Assembly (NCBI GenBank): GCA_965221855.1
Contig: CBDCSV010000007.1
Span: 124,001-188,000, forward strand
From: JAJDXO01 sp965221855
GTDB lineage: Bacteria; Pseudomonadota; Alphaproteobacteria; Rhodospirillales; UBA2165
DNA length: 64,000 nt
Direction of reading: 5' to 3'
Shown: positions 45,263 through 53,197 of the stretch, piece by piece
Position numbering within the stretch: the stretch's first letter is position 1
Layout of the letters: the number at the start of each line of letters is the position of its first letter
The notes under the pieces: model-generated
What the model was told of the DNA's origin: nothing
Database searches by the model: none
Seen by the model: the letters and a program-made list of their open reading frames with translations, nothing else
Program-made: the position numbers and the translations under genes

Positions 45263-45871
45263 TTATCTGGCGAGACAGGTGAGGACTGTCTCATAGGCCC
45301 CGGTAATCTGTTTAAACTTCTCTTCCGCGCCTCTGTCGCCGCCGTTGGCATCGGGGTGGTAACGCTTGACCAGCTCCTTGTAGCGGGCCTTGACGTCCCG
45401 CTCGTCAAGCGGGAAATCGAGGCCCAGGACGCGAACGGCTCTTCGCTCGGGCTCGGTCAATACCCGGCCGTTAACCACCTCGCTGGACGGTGACCAGTTG
45501 ACAGCCTGATCGTCAAACAGGCCGAAAGGGTCGCGCATATTAACAAAATCGCCCGGTTTGTAACCGTTTTTCTCGGGGTCTATTCCACCGCCCGGATTTT
45601 CGCGCCCGTTGCCGCCGAGCGGCCAGCTCGGGCGGTTCCAGGTGGTGTCCGAGCGCACCGCCGCCTCGACCTCGGCATCGTCCATGCCCTCGTAAAAGTT
45701 CCACGACCTGTTGTATTCGCGGACGTGGTCCAGGCAGAACCAGACATAGTCCCGGAGTTCCTCCTTCGACCGCGGCGCCTTGTATCCGGCGGGCGCGTCG
45801 CAGCCCGGCCAGGCGCAGGCGTGAACCGCCGCCTCCGGGTCGCCTTGATATTTTTTTCGCCGCGCCGTCAT
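45263..45871 (-). CDS. DnaJ-domain protein
   Basis: A 202-aa protein. The N-terminal half has CAWPGCDAPAGYKAPRS and WFCLDHVREYNRSWNFYEGM, cysteine/histidine pairs suggesting metal binding. The C-terminal J domain (about 140-202) has VKRYHPDANGG with the HPD tripeptide. This short J-protein upstream of cobS is conserved in Alphaproteobacteria. The start at 45871 is preferred over an upstream extension that lacks similarity. It may act as a DnaK co-chaperone, perhaps for CobST assembly, which is inference from position. Confidence 0.85.
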   Translation of the reverse strand: MTARRKKYQGDPEAAVHACAWPGCDAPAGYKAPRSKEELRDYVWFCLDHVREYNRSWNFYEGMDDAEVEAAVRSDTTWNRPSWPLGGNGRENPGGGIDPEKNGYKPGDFVNMRDPFGLFDDQAVNWSPSSEVVNGRVLTEPERRAVRVLGLDFPLDERDVKARYKELVKRYHPDANGGDRGAEEKFKQITGAYETVLTCLAR

Positions 45872-46161
45872 GCAGTCTCTCCGGATGCCCCTCCGGGCGC
45901 TCTCGTTTTCCCTCCGGGCACTATGGTATTTAAATTCCAACCGATCAAGGCCGGGCACCACTTTTGCGTGGGCTGCAATAGTCATTCATGGACATTAATG
46001 GACATTTGATGACTTGCTTAAATTCCAATTCGCCCCTCGGAAGCGCGAAGCGCCGCCCCGGGATTTCTCCCCGGAACAGCGCCCGACCCTGAGATAGTCC
46101 GGAATCGAAGCGGCGCAATGTCCGGCTTGCCCCCGGCCGCGGCATTTGCGACATAAGCTCC

Positions 46162-46443
46162 ATGTCCGTCGTCGACGCCATCCGATCGAAACTCGAAGCC
46201 GCGTTCGAGCCGAGCGCGCTGGAGATCGTCGACGAATCCCATCTGCACGCCGGCCACGCCGGCAATCCCGGCGGCGAAGGGGAAAGCCATTTCAAGGTGA
46301 CCATCGTCGCCGACCGGTTCGAGGGGCAGAACCGGGTCGCCCGCCAGCGAGCGGTCTACGAGGTTCTGAAGGACGAACTCGCCGGCCCGGTGCACGCCCT
46401 GAGCGTCACGGCCCGGTCGCCCGATGAGGCGGCCGGGGAGTGA
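46162..46443 (+). CDS. bolA: BolA family protein
   Basis: A 93-aa BolA. IRSKLEAAFEPSALEIVDES, then SHLHAGHAG, the conserved SHFKVTIVADRFEGQNRVAR and FVYEVL-like region (AVYEVLKDEL), and HALSVTARSPDEA are the expected landmarks. BolA proteins pair with monothiol glutaredoxins in iron-sulfur regulation. It is divergent from the dnaJ-like/cobS/cobT unit. Confidence 0.92.
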   Translation: MSVVDAIRSKLEAAFEPSALEIVDESHLHAGHAGNPGGEGESHFKVTIVADRFEGQNRVARQRAVYEVLKDELAGPVHALSVTARSPDEAAGE

Positions 46444-46818
46444 GGCGTGGCTGCAGCATAGAATGATTGCGTCATGGCCGGGCCGCCCGGTGAGACGCGC
46501 CGCCAAATCGTCATGGCCGGGCCCGGACCCGGCCATCCACGTGGTGCGCCTAGCTTCCTCCCGCCGTCCGGCGGGGTCCGCCCGTCCTAACCCTCACCCC
46601 AACCCTCTCCCAGAGGGAGAGGGAGCTTGCCGTGCGTTCCCTCGCCCCCTTCAGGGGGAGAGGGACAGGGTGAGGGGGAATTTCGTAGATGCCCGTGTCA
46701 AGCATGGGCATGACGCTCACATAGATGGCGTTGCGAGGCTACCCCCCTTCCAGCCTCCGCAGCCGAAGCTGGGTGAGGGGGCCGCGAACAAGACCAAGGG
46801 CGCCTACATCGCCGTCCT
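46444..46818. repeat. Intergenic hairpin-repeat block before the CRISPR array
   Basis: A gene-free stretch. At 46589-46679 CCCTCACCCC and CCCTCTCCC arms face GGGAGAGGG and GGGTGAGGGGG, forming nested hairpins. The same repeat family recurs at 49231-49350, 50568-50717, 52333-52378 and 55215-55382. It may help stop transcripts leaving the array. Confidence 0.7.
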
Positions 46819-47118
46819 GTTTAAACCATCACCCACTTAGCAGGGTCCCAAAATTTTGCCTACGGCCCCGATACGGAAGAGTATGTCTAAGTCACCGCCC
46901 ACTTAGCAGGGTTCCAAAATGTGCTTCTCGAACGTGAAACTGTTCACCGAGTCTAAGTCATCACCCACTTAGCAGGGTTCTAAATTACCGCCTTAAAAGG
47001 CTATGCAGGCATCATTGTCTAAGTCACCACCCACTTAGCAGGGTTCGAAAATTTCACCCATCCGGGACTGATCCCCCGTTGGGTCTAAGTCACCACCCAC
47101 TTAGCAGGGTTCGAAAAT
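46819..47118 (-). CRISPR. Short type V CRISPR array: 5 repeats of 36 nt, 4 spacers of 30 nt
   Basis: Repeats lie at 46819-46854, 46885-46920, 46951-46986, 47017-47052 and 47083-47118. On the plus strand each begins GTCTAAG (GTTTAAA in the first) and ends in AAAAT or a variant. All four spacers are exactly 30 nt and unrelated. The two right-most repeats are identical, the next two carry a few changes, and the left-most is most degenerate, so the leader side is at the right, next to the cas gene. Read on the minus strand the repeat ends in a CTAAGT/ACTTAG stem with an eight-base loop, two bases before the spacer, as expected for a Cas12 crRNA handle. The array would then be transcribed in the same direction as the effector gene. 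Confidence 0.93.
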
Positions 47119-47175
47119 CGCTAAGTTGCATCCCCTTGCTGCTTAACACTAAAAGCCTGTTCTCTCCTGAAAAAA
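47119..47175 (-). promoter_or_regulatory. Short leader between cas12 and array
   Basis: The 57 bases between the effector stop and the first repeat contain a CTAAGT echo of the repeat stem (47120-47125) and are moderately AT-rich. They are the only candidate leader if the array runs on the minus strand. No clear promoter is visible, so read-through from the cas gene is possible. Confidence 0.4.
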
Positions 47176-48981
47176 TCACTTCCTTTTGACCTCCTTGGCC
47201 TTTGGTTTCGTTATTTTTTTCATGGCTTCCCTGGAGATGTTAATTGCCGCATTCTCGTCTCTGTCGTGCTCCGCTCCGCAACTGGCACACTCCCATATTA
47301 GTTCCGCCTTCAACTCCTCCTGAACCACCCCACAGGCGCTGCAAGTCTTCGAGGTGTTCATTGGATTGATCTCGATACACTCGATGCCCTCTCGCCGCGC
47401 GGCATTCTTGATGGCGCCGATAAGCTCGCTATTGGAGACCATGAACCTCTGGCTGCGCGCCTCGTCCGAGAGCTCGTTGTCCCTGTCTTTCACTTCGGCA
47501 AAGACACTCAGGTCAATCTGCTCGAAGCCTATGGGCAGTCCACGGGATACCAGACGGGCGGCCAGTATTCTGTATTCTTCCTTGCGCCATCCCAGCGTCT
47601 TCTTCCTCAGGTGATGCATTTCCCTGTAATCCCGATAATGCTCATCCCACCATTGCATGAGCTTGCTCTGGGCCGCTTTGGGTAGCGTATCGCTCTCCGT
47701 TTTGAACCAAGAGGCCATCTTGTAGGCTTGCTCGAAGCTCATGGTTACGTTTGAAGGAAGATTGGCCACGCTTTTTACAAGACGATAGCGCGGATGGTCT
47801 TCCGGCAGGACCGATCCCGCCTTGAGGGATGTTTTGAGTTCTTTCCCAAGTCGAGTGGCGCTCGCATCCATACGGGCCATCAGGTCTTCGATATGATCCA
47901 GCCGCTTCACATAGTCGGATGAGAGACCAATGGACTCAAATTCGATGGCGGGGTCCGTGGAACCTATCATGGCGGCCCTTATGCCCCCGTCAGGCAGTCT
48001 CCTGAACCCGATATCGACACCCAAGGCATGTTTCCCGGGCTTTTGTCCCTTGGCTTCGGGAACCCTAACGGAGAAGTTAACCGTGTATTTGAAGTGATCC
48101 CTGACCCGCCGCCTCATAAGCTTGGCGTTGTTTATCTGTGAGCCCTCCGGAATGGGTCTGTGATAGACAATGTCAAAATAAGCGTAGGTTGACTTGCCTC
48201 CCGGCTTCCTCTCCCCAATCTTTACCTGTAGCTTGAAGCGGGGCTTCTTCTCGTTCTTGGTGTTCGGTATGAGGAGAAAAGCTCTCCCATCCTTGTCATT
48301 CAGAGGTGTGAAGTAGTCGAAAGTCACGCCGTCGGTATTATTTCGGTATTTCGTACCGTCCGATCTTTTTTGAACCGTCGAGTCCCTGAAACGGAAAAAT
48401 CTATAGCCCGTGCCGTCAAAGCGATGGAATCTGAGGCGGCTATTAGGGGTGTTGAAGACCCTGTCTCTGGCTTCCCTGAAGTTACGGTAGACCTCGTTCG
48501 CCGTGTTGCTGTCCAAGCCACCTGTATTTTCCGATCGCTGCGCGGCTTTTACCTGAGCATTGAAAGAATCATTCAGGGCCTTTTTGTCAATAAGGCCGGT
48601 GGCTCTTTTTCTTGCCGGTTTGATCTTGTCCCAGAGATCTTTCCGCTCCGCACGAAGACCGCCGATCTTGTCATTGGCTGCCTTTATCAGAGGATCGGAC
48701 GATGAGCGTGTTCCGGCTTTCATCCGTGCATTGCGTTTCTCCGCAAATGCATCCGATATTTTATCCTCAAGCTCATCCAGCTCCTTGCTGAGAAGATTAT
48801 ATTCCTCGTCGGCATCCCGTCTGGCCTGGTCATATGCCTCCTGACTGTCGTTATGTATCTCAACCAATCTGTTCCAGAGGGCATTGGCCTTGTACAGAAA
48901 CTCGACACCTTCCTCCGGAAAAGGTCCCAAGGGAACAGCGCCATATTGATACACGCGAGTTGTGTAGTTTGTCTCCGCCAT
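47176..48981 (-). CDS. Compact Cas12 effector, Cas12m-like, RuvC triad intact
   Basis: A 601-aa single effector. The N-terminus (VYQYGAVPLG), a long helical, charged region (40-175) and the segment LRFHRFDGTGYRFFRFR (183-199) resemble compact Cas12m (V-M/V-U1) proteins. The C-terminal RuvC is complete by eye: D323 in ALGVDIGFR, E487 in GFEQIDLS, and D573/D575 in EHDRDENAAINI. A zinc ribbon (C547/C550, C565/C568) lies between them, as in TnpB. The start has GGAGGT five bases upstream. It is followed by the CRISPR array, with no Cas1, Cas2 or Cas4. It is too long for TnpB (about 400 aa), and it has an array. It should bind crRNA and target DNA; cleavage is inferred from the residues. Confidence 0.88.
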   Translation of the reverse strand: MAETNYTTRVYQYGAVPLGPFPEEGVEFLYKANALWNRLVEIHNDSQEAYDQARRDADEEYNLLSKELDELEDKISDAFAEKRNARMKAGTRSSSDPLIKAANDKIGGLRAERKDLWDKIKPARKRATGLIDKKALNDSFNAQVKAAQRSENTGGLDSNTANEVYRNFREARDRVFNTPNSRLRFHRFDGTGYRFFRFRDSTVQKRSDGTKYRNNTDGVTFDYFTPLNDKDGRAFLLIPNTKNEKKPRFKLQVKIGERKPGGKSTYAYFDIVYHRPIPEGSQINNAKLMRRRVRDHFKYTVNFSVRVPEAKGQKPGKHALGVDIGFRRLPDGGIRAAMIGSTDPAIEFESIGLSSDYVKRLDHIEDLMARMDASATRLGKELKTSLKAGSVLPEDHPRYRLVKSVANLPSNVTMSFEQAYKMASWFKTESDTLPKAAQSKLMQWWDEHYRDYREMHHLRKKTLGWRKEEYRILAARLVSRGLPIGFEQIDLSVFAEVKDRDNELSDEARSQRFMVSNSELIGAIKNAARREGIECIEINPMNTSKTCSACGVVQEELKAELIWECASCGAEHDRDENAAINISREAMKKITKPKAKEVKRK

Positions 48982-48996
48982 GCCGACCTCCGCGTC

Positions 48997-49071
48997 CTAC
49001 TCCGCAGCCTCTTTGCCGGACTCCTTGCCGGCCGATCCGCCTGCTGTTTGGCCTCCCGATTTGCCGCTCAT
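48997..49071 (-). CDS. 24-aa Gly/Ser/Lys-rich leader ORF upstream of cas12
   Basis: A short frame MSGKSGGQTAGGSAGKESGK plus EAAE, preceded by AGGAAGAG and ending 15 bases before the effector start, so translation could be coupled. Its simple composition means it may be only a leader peptide or a chance frame. Confidence 0.35.
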   Translation of the reverse strand: MSGKSGGQTAGGSAGKESGKEAAE

Positions 49072-49446
49072 GCCGGTCTCTTCCTTTGGTAGTCCGCCCG
49101 CCCAAGTAATTCTAGCCTACCGGTTCCGCCCCGGCAGCAACTTTCATCCTCTCGCTCGATCCCGCCGACCGCCAAAGCGTCATGGCCCGGTCACCTCATG
49201 AAGCGCCGGGGGGGGGGGTGAATTAAGAACCCCCTCACCCTCATCTTTTTTGACCCCCTCACCCTAACCCTCTCCCCCTTCTTCAGGGGGAGAGGGAACT
49301 CGACGCAAGCCCCCTTGCTCTCTCGTAAGGGGGAGAGGATAGGTGAGGGATGCCGACCGGATGCCGTTCTGTCTTGAGGTTGGCGGGGTCCGGTGCTTAG
49401 GTCTCGGACCTGAACGACCATCAGGCGACCATCAGGGAGGACGATC
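49072..49446. repeat. Repeat-rich gap with G11 tract
   Basis: It holds a run of 11 Gs (49208-49218) and a block of CCCTCACCC/CCCTCTCCCC arms facing GGGGGAGAGGG (49231-49350). No gene is supported. The cas12 promoter should lie at the left end, on the minus strand. Confidence 0.7.
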
Positions 49447-50502
49447 ATGAGGCCATTGGCGCACGGGGTTACGGAATACAGGAAGGGTGACGCCCTGCCG
49501 GGCTACGTGCTGTTTTCACCGGCCAACGGCCGAAACAGCTACCTGCTCGACGAAACCGGCGCCATCGTTCACCAGTGGCGACTGCCGGACAAACTCGGGA
49601 ATTACGCCCAGTTTCTCGACAACGGAAATATCCTGGTCACCTGCCAGAGCCCCGGCGGTCCGAAACTCGCGGCGAGAGGCGGGCGAATTCTGGAGCTCGA
49701 CAAGGAGTCCTCCATCGTCTGGGAATTTACCGATCACTTTCAGCATCACGACTTCAATCCAACGGCGTCCGGCAACGTGCTGTATCTGGCCTGGGAACTG
49801 ACCCCGACCGAGGACGCCAAGCGGGTGAAGGGCGGATTGCCGGACAGCGACCACGACGACGGCGGCGTCTACGAGGACGTCCTCCGCGAGGTGGACCGGG
49901 ACGGCAACCAGGTCTGGGAATGGCGGATGCAGGATCACTTCCCCTACGACAAGTATCCCCTGCGGGACAATCACAACCGCCACGAGTTCGCCCATGCCAA
50001 CGCGTGTCATGTGCAGGCGGACGGCAACATCCTGGTCAGCTTCCGGTCGTTGAGCCTGGTCATCCTGGTGAACCGCGAAACCGGCGGCATCGAGTGGGAA
50101 ATGCAGGATTGGACGTGGGGCGGGCAGCACGATCCCCATCGGCTGGACAACGGCAATATCCTGATCTTCGCCAACGGCTCGGAACAGACCCGGCCGGAGT
50201 TTTCCCGTATTCTGGAAATCGACCCCGACAGCCGGGAGACCGTCTGGATGTACAAGGGCGATCCGACCTCGACATTCTTCTCGGCCAGGATTTCGTCCGC
50301 CGAGCGGCTGCCCAACGGCAACACGTTCATCGACGAGGGCCTGCACGGGCGCCTGTTCGAGGTGACGCCGGGCGGCGAGATCGTGTGGGAATACGTATCG
50401 CCGTTCTACTTCGCCGATCCCCAGATGGGACACTCGAACCGCATCTTCCGCGCCCGCAAGTACGCCAGGGACGATCCCAGGCTGAAGCAGGTATTGGGTT
50501 AG
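49447..50502 (+). CDS. Arylsulfotransferase (ASST)-like beta-propeller protein
   Basis: A 351-aa protein built of repeated D-x-G-N-x-L/W units (LLDETGAIVHQWRLP, LDNGNILVTCQS, WEFTDHFQHHDFNP, LDNGNILIFANG, LPNGNTFIDEG), the pattern of the bacterial ASST propeller. Histidines in QHHDFNP, FAHANACHV and QHDPHRLDNGN are the likely active-site positions. No signal peptide is seen, which differs from periplasmic ASST enzymes. The start has GGGAGG about six bases upstream. It is an isolated gene between repeat blocks. Confidence 0.8.
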   Translation: MRPLAHGVTEYRKGDALPGYVLFSPANGRNSYLLDETGAIVHQWRLPDKLGNYAQFLDNGNILVTCQSPGGPKLAARGGRILELDKESSIVWEFTDHFQHHDFNPTASGNVLYLAWELTPTEDAKRVKGGLPDSDHDDGGVYEDVLREVDRDGNQVWEWRMQDHFPYDKYPLRDNHNRHEFAHANACHVQADGNILVSFRSLSLVILVNRETGGIEWEMQDWTWGGQHDPHRLDNGNILIFANGSEQTRPEFSRILEIDPDSRETVWMYKGDPTSTFFSARISSAERLPNGNTFIDEGLHGRLFEVTPGGEIVWEYVSPFYFADPQMGHSNRIFRARKYARDDPRLKQVLG

Positions 50503-50871
50503 GGAGACACCGCCCCGTGGAGTTCGGTTAACGGGCGTCATCACCGGCCTTGCCTCCAAGGCCGATACCCCCTCACCCAGCTTCGGCTAAGTCGGGCTCC
50601 CGCCCGCCAAGCCTTCGCAACCCTCTCCCCCTATGAAGGGGAGAGGGAGTCGTTGCGTTGCGGCATCGTGTCCCCTCTCCCCCTTTTTCAGGGGGAGAGG
50701 GTCAGGGTGAGGGGGTCATAAGATAGTGTGGGGGTGATTCAATCGTTCTCTGTGATCTCGGTGATCTCCGTGGTGAAATCCTGCTCCCCCTCACCCAGCT
50801 ACGGCTAAGGCTCGCCTGGGCAGTCGCTTCGCTTTGTGCCCTAGCTCGTCAAGCCTGCGCATCCCTCTTGT
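50503..50871. repeat. Repeat block on the left of the IS110 element
   Basis: It contains hairpin-repeat arms (50568-50717), a GTGATCTCCGTGGTGAA segment of another dispersed repeat (50747-50777) and a half hairpin that stops at the IS boundary (CATCCCTC at 50861-50868). No gene is supported. Confidence 0.7.
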
Positions 50872-52296
50872 ATGGACGCCTCCCGGGACGCAAGGACCGA
50901 TTTCGGTGTGACGGGCAGGCAGATTGCAGCTTTGTATCCGGCCTGTTGATGCGGGACCTGGTGCCCGCTGGCCCTGATGGAATCTGCCGATCCGCGCCTC
51001 ATTTCCCCCACGGGCTTCTCGCCCCTCGAGGGATTCAGGCTTGGCGGATCGCGGTCCGACCTGTTTGCCATCACTCCGTTTCGTGCCTTGCGCAACCTCT
51101 CAGCGGCCACCTCCTCTATCGGTTCGCCGTTCCATCGTCCGCCGCGGCTATGCCGGCCGGCCGACGTAGTTCGCCTGGTACGTCCGGTCGTGGGCCAGCA
51201 GGGCCCAGATCGTGCGTGCCGTCTTGTTGGCCAGCGCGACGGTGGCGACGTTCATCGGCCGCCGCTCGGCGAGGCGCACCGCCCATTCGGGCGGCGCCTT
51301 GCTGTTGGTGAGCACGGCGCGCGCGCCGTGGATCAGCAGGGTTCGCAAATACCGGTCGCCGCGCTTGGAGATGCCGAGCATGCGAACCCGGCCGCCGGTA
51401 CCGTCGTGGCGCGGCACCAGGCCGAGCCAGGCGGCGAACTCCCGGCCCGACCGGAACGCCGCCGGATCGCCCATCGCGGCGACGACGGCGGTCGCGGTCA
51501 GCACGCCCACGCCGGGAATCTCGGCGATCCGTCTGCTGTCGGCATTGCCGCGGTGCCACACCCCGATGCGCCGCTCGATCTCGCCGATCTCTTCATCGAG
51601 CCGGCCGATCCGCGCCCACTGCTCGCGAAGCGTGTCGATCACCATCGCCGGCAGCCGCTCCGAGACCCGCGCGAGGGCGCCGGGCATCGCCTGTCTCATC
51701 CCGGCCCGGCCCCGCGGCATCACCTCGCCATATTCCATCAGCAGGCCGCGCAGCCCGTTGGTCTGAGCCGTGCGGAACTTCACCAACTGCTGGCGCATCC
51801 GGTGAAGCGCCAGGACCGCCTGCTGTTCCTCGCTCTTCACCGCAACGGTCTTGATGCCCGGCATCCGCGCCGCCGTCCAGATCGCCCGCGCGTCGTGCGC
51901 GTCGTTCTTGTTGCCGATGACAAAGGGACGCACCGCCTTGGCCGGCAACAGCCGCGGCTCGTGGCCGAGCTCCCCAAGCCGGCGCGCCCAGTGCTGCGAG
52001 CCGCCGCAGGCCTCCATCGCGACCAAGCAGGGCGCGCGGTTGGCGAAGTGTTCGAGGAACTTCGCCCGGCTCAGCTTCAGATCCATGACCTCGCCCGTCT
52101 CCATATCAATCCAGTACAACTGGAACACACGTTTCGCCGTATCCACGCCCACGACAGTTCTGTTAGTCTTCATCTCGGACCCTCCGGTTTGCCTGTGAAG
52201 AGCTTGCTCTTCCCCATTGGTACTTTGATGCCGTCGGCCCGTGAGGGTCCACCCCTTCCGTCGGACTTCCAGCAGCAGCAGGTGGGAGGCGTCCAT
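50872..52296 (-). mobile_element. IS110-family element, IS1111 group
   Basis: ATGGACGCCTCCC at 50872-50884 and its reverse complement at 52284-52296 are subterminal inverted repeats, a feature of the IS1111 group. The transposase lies on the minus strand with 264 bases of non-coding DNA after its stop (50884-51147), where IS1111 members are expected to encode their bridge RNA. The flanks are the two parts of a hairpin repeat, so it seems to have inserted inside one. True ends lie a few bases outside the repeats. Confidence 0.78.
51148..52173 (-). CDS. IS110-family transposase
   Basis: A 341-aa DEDD transposase. The N-terminal RuvC-like domain has VVGVDTAKRVFQLYW, ACLVAMEACGGSQHWAR-like (VAMEACGGSQHWARRL) and KNDAHDARAIW. 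The C-terminal Tnp domain has EIPGVGVLTATAVVAAMGDP, GREFAAWLGLVPRHDGTGGR and ISKRGDRYLRTLLIHGAR with the catalytic serine region. The start at 52173 (MKTNRTVVGVD) is chosen; the upstream 41 codons belong to the element's end region. It appears intact. Confidence 0.92.
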   Translation of the reverse strand: MKTNRTVVGVDTAKRVFQLYWIDMETGEVMDLKLSRAKFLEHFANRAPCLVAMEACGGSQHWARRLGELGHEPRLLPAKAVRPFVIGNKNDAHDARAIWTAARMPGIKTVAVKSEEQQAVLALHRMRQQLVKFRTAQTNGLRGLLMEYGEVMPRGRAGMRQAMPGALARVSERLPAMVIDTLREQWARIGRLDEEIGEIERRIGVWHRGNADSRRIAEIPGVGVLTATAVVAAMGDPAAFRSGREFAAWLGLVPRHDGTGGRVRMLGISKRGDRYLRTLLIHGARAVLTNSKAPPEWAVRLAERRPMNVATVALANKTARTIWALLAHDRTYQANYVGRPA

Positions 52297-52332
52297 CCCA
52301 TTTCCCCAAAGGGAGCGAGGGTTTGCATCGAG

Positions 52333-52378
52333 TCCCCTCTCCCCCTTCTTCAGGGGGAGAGGGTCAGGGTGAGGGGGT
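52333..52378. repeat. Hairpin repeat right of IS110
   Basis: CCCCTCTCCCCC, a short loop TTCTTC and GGGGGAGAGGG, then GGGTGAGGGGGTCA. It is the right-hand partner of the block at 50568-50871. Confidence 0.75.
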
Positions 52379-52429
52379 CATAAGATATGAGGGAGGGGGG
52401 GGATTGCGGTTGCCGGCGGCGGTCCTGGG

Positions 52430-53026
52430 CTAGGAGGAGACCGCGTCCGTATCGGAGACCGGTTCGTCGTCGGCGCCGTCGCCGGTATAGAACTGGGGCC
52501 AGCGGTCGCGCACCACCTCGCCGTCGCTGGCCAGGGCGTGGCAGGTATCGAGCACGTCCGGCCTCACCTTCGGCACGGATTTCCCGACGTTCCGGTTCTT
52601 GTAGGGGACGATGGTCTGGTAGGCGGTGGCGGCCATGGGCCCGATCAGAAGATGGGTGATGTGGGTACAGCCCAGTTTCCCGCCCAGCACCTTGCGGACC
52701 GCCTCGGTCCAGCCGCGGGCCACCTTGAGGCCCTTGAGTTCGGCGATCCGGCCGGTGATGGCGGGGCAGACGTTGAACGGCGAGGCTTCGGTGACGGCTT
52801 CCGCCTCGACCACTTCCAGCTCCGGCGTCAGGGTCATCCGGACGTGCATGTCGTGGACCGGCACGCCCGCCGCGACGAGTCCCCGGTCCTGGTTTTCGAA
52901 GCTGTAGCTCTTGGTGTCGGTGATCCGGCCTTCGATATCCCACAGGCCGTCCCCGCGCTCGAAGCCGTGGCATTCGACGCGGCGGGTGTGGATCAGCTTG
53001 CGGTCGGTGGCTTGGGACAATGGCAT
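52430..53026 (-). CDS. DUF2889 family protein
   Basis: A 198-aa protein. IHTRRVECHGFERGDGLWDI, EGRITDTKSYSFEN, GVPVHDMHVRMTLTPELEV and CTHITHLLIGPMAATAYQTI match DUF2889. Conserved histidines and aspartates suggest metal or substrate binding, but no function is established. Start at 53026 is preferred over 53041 because AAAGG lies upstream of it. It is a single gene. Confidence 0.85.
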   Translation of the reverse strand: MPLSQATDRKLIHTRRVECHGFERGDGLWDIEGRITDTKSYSFENQDRGLVAAGVPVHDMHVRMTLTPELEVVEAEAVTEASPFNVCPAITGRIAELKGLKVARGWTEAVRKVLGGKLGCTHITHLLIGPMAATAYQTIVPYKNRNVGKSVPKVRPDVLDTCHALASDGEVVRDRWPQFYTGDGADDEPVSDTDAVSS

Positions 53027-53197
53027 GGCAAAGCCTTTCATGTGCCTGAATTGGCCTGAAATCGCCTGAGGTCAGACGGTCCATATATGTGACCGGCGCG
53101 GAGGCGTCAAACGGCCCGCCGCCCCGCGCCGACGGACATCGGCGCCCGCCCCGTTAGACCATTGATCTTCCGCACCGATCAGGCGATAGGAACTCCC

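Noticed and set aside
46589..46679. A second CRISPR array in the repeat-rich gaps
   Set aside because: The repeats are hairpin arms with irregular spacing and are not separated by unique spacers of equal length.
47176..48981. TnpB of an IS605/IS607 element
   Set aside because: The protein is about 200 residues too long, no TnpA or IS ends are seen, and a regular CRISPR array lies directly downstream.
47119..49200. tracrRNA or anti-repeat near cas12
   Set aside because: Apart from a six-base echo at 47120-47125, no stretch complementary to a large part of the repeat was seen by eye.
50977..52383. 468-codon plus-strand frame over the IS110 transposase
   Set aside because: Antisense shadow of the transposase and its flanks.
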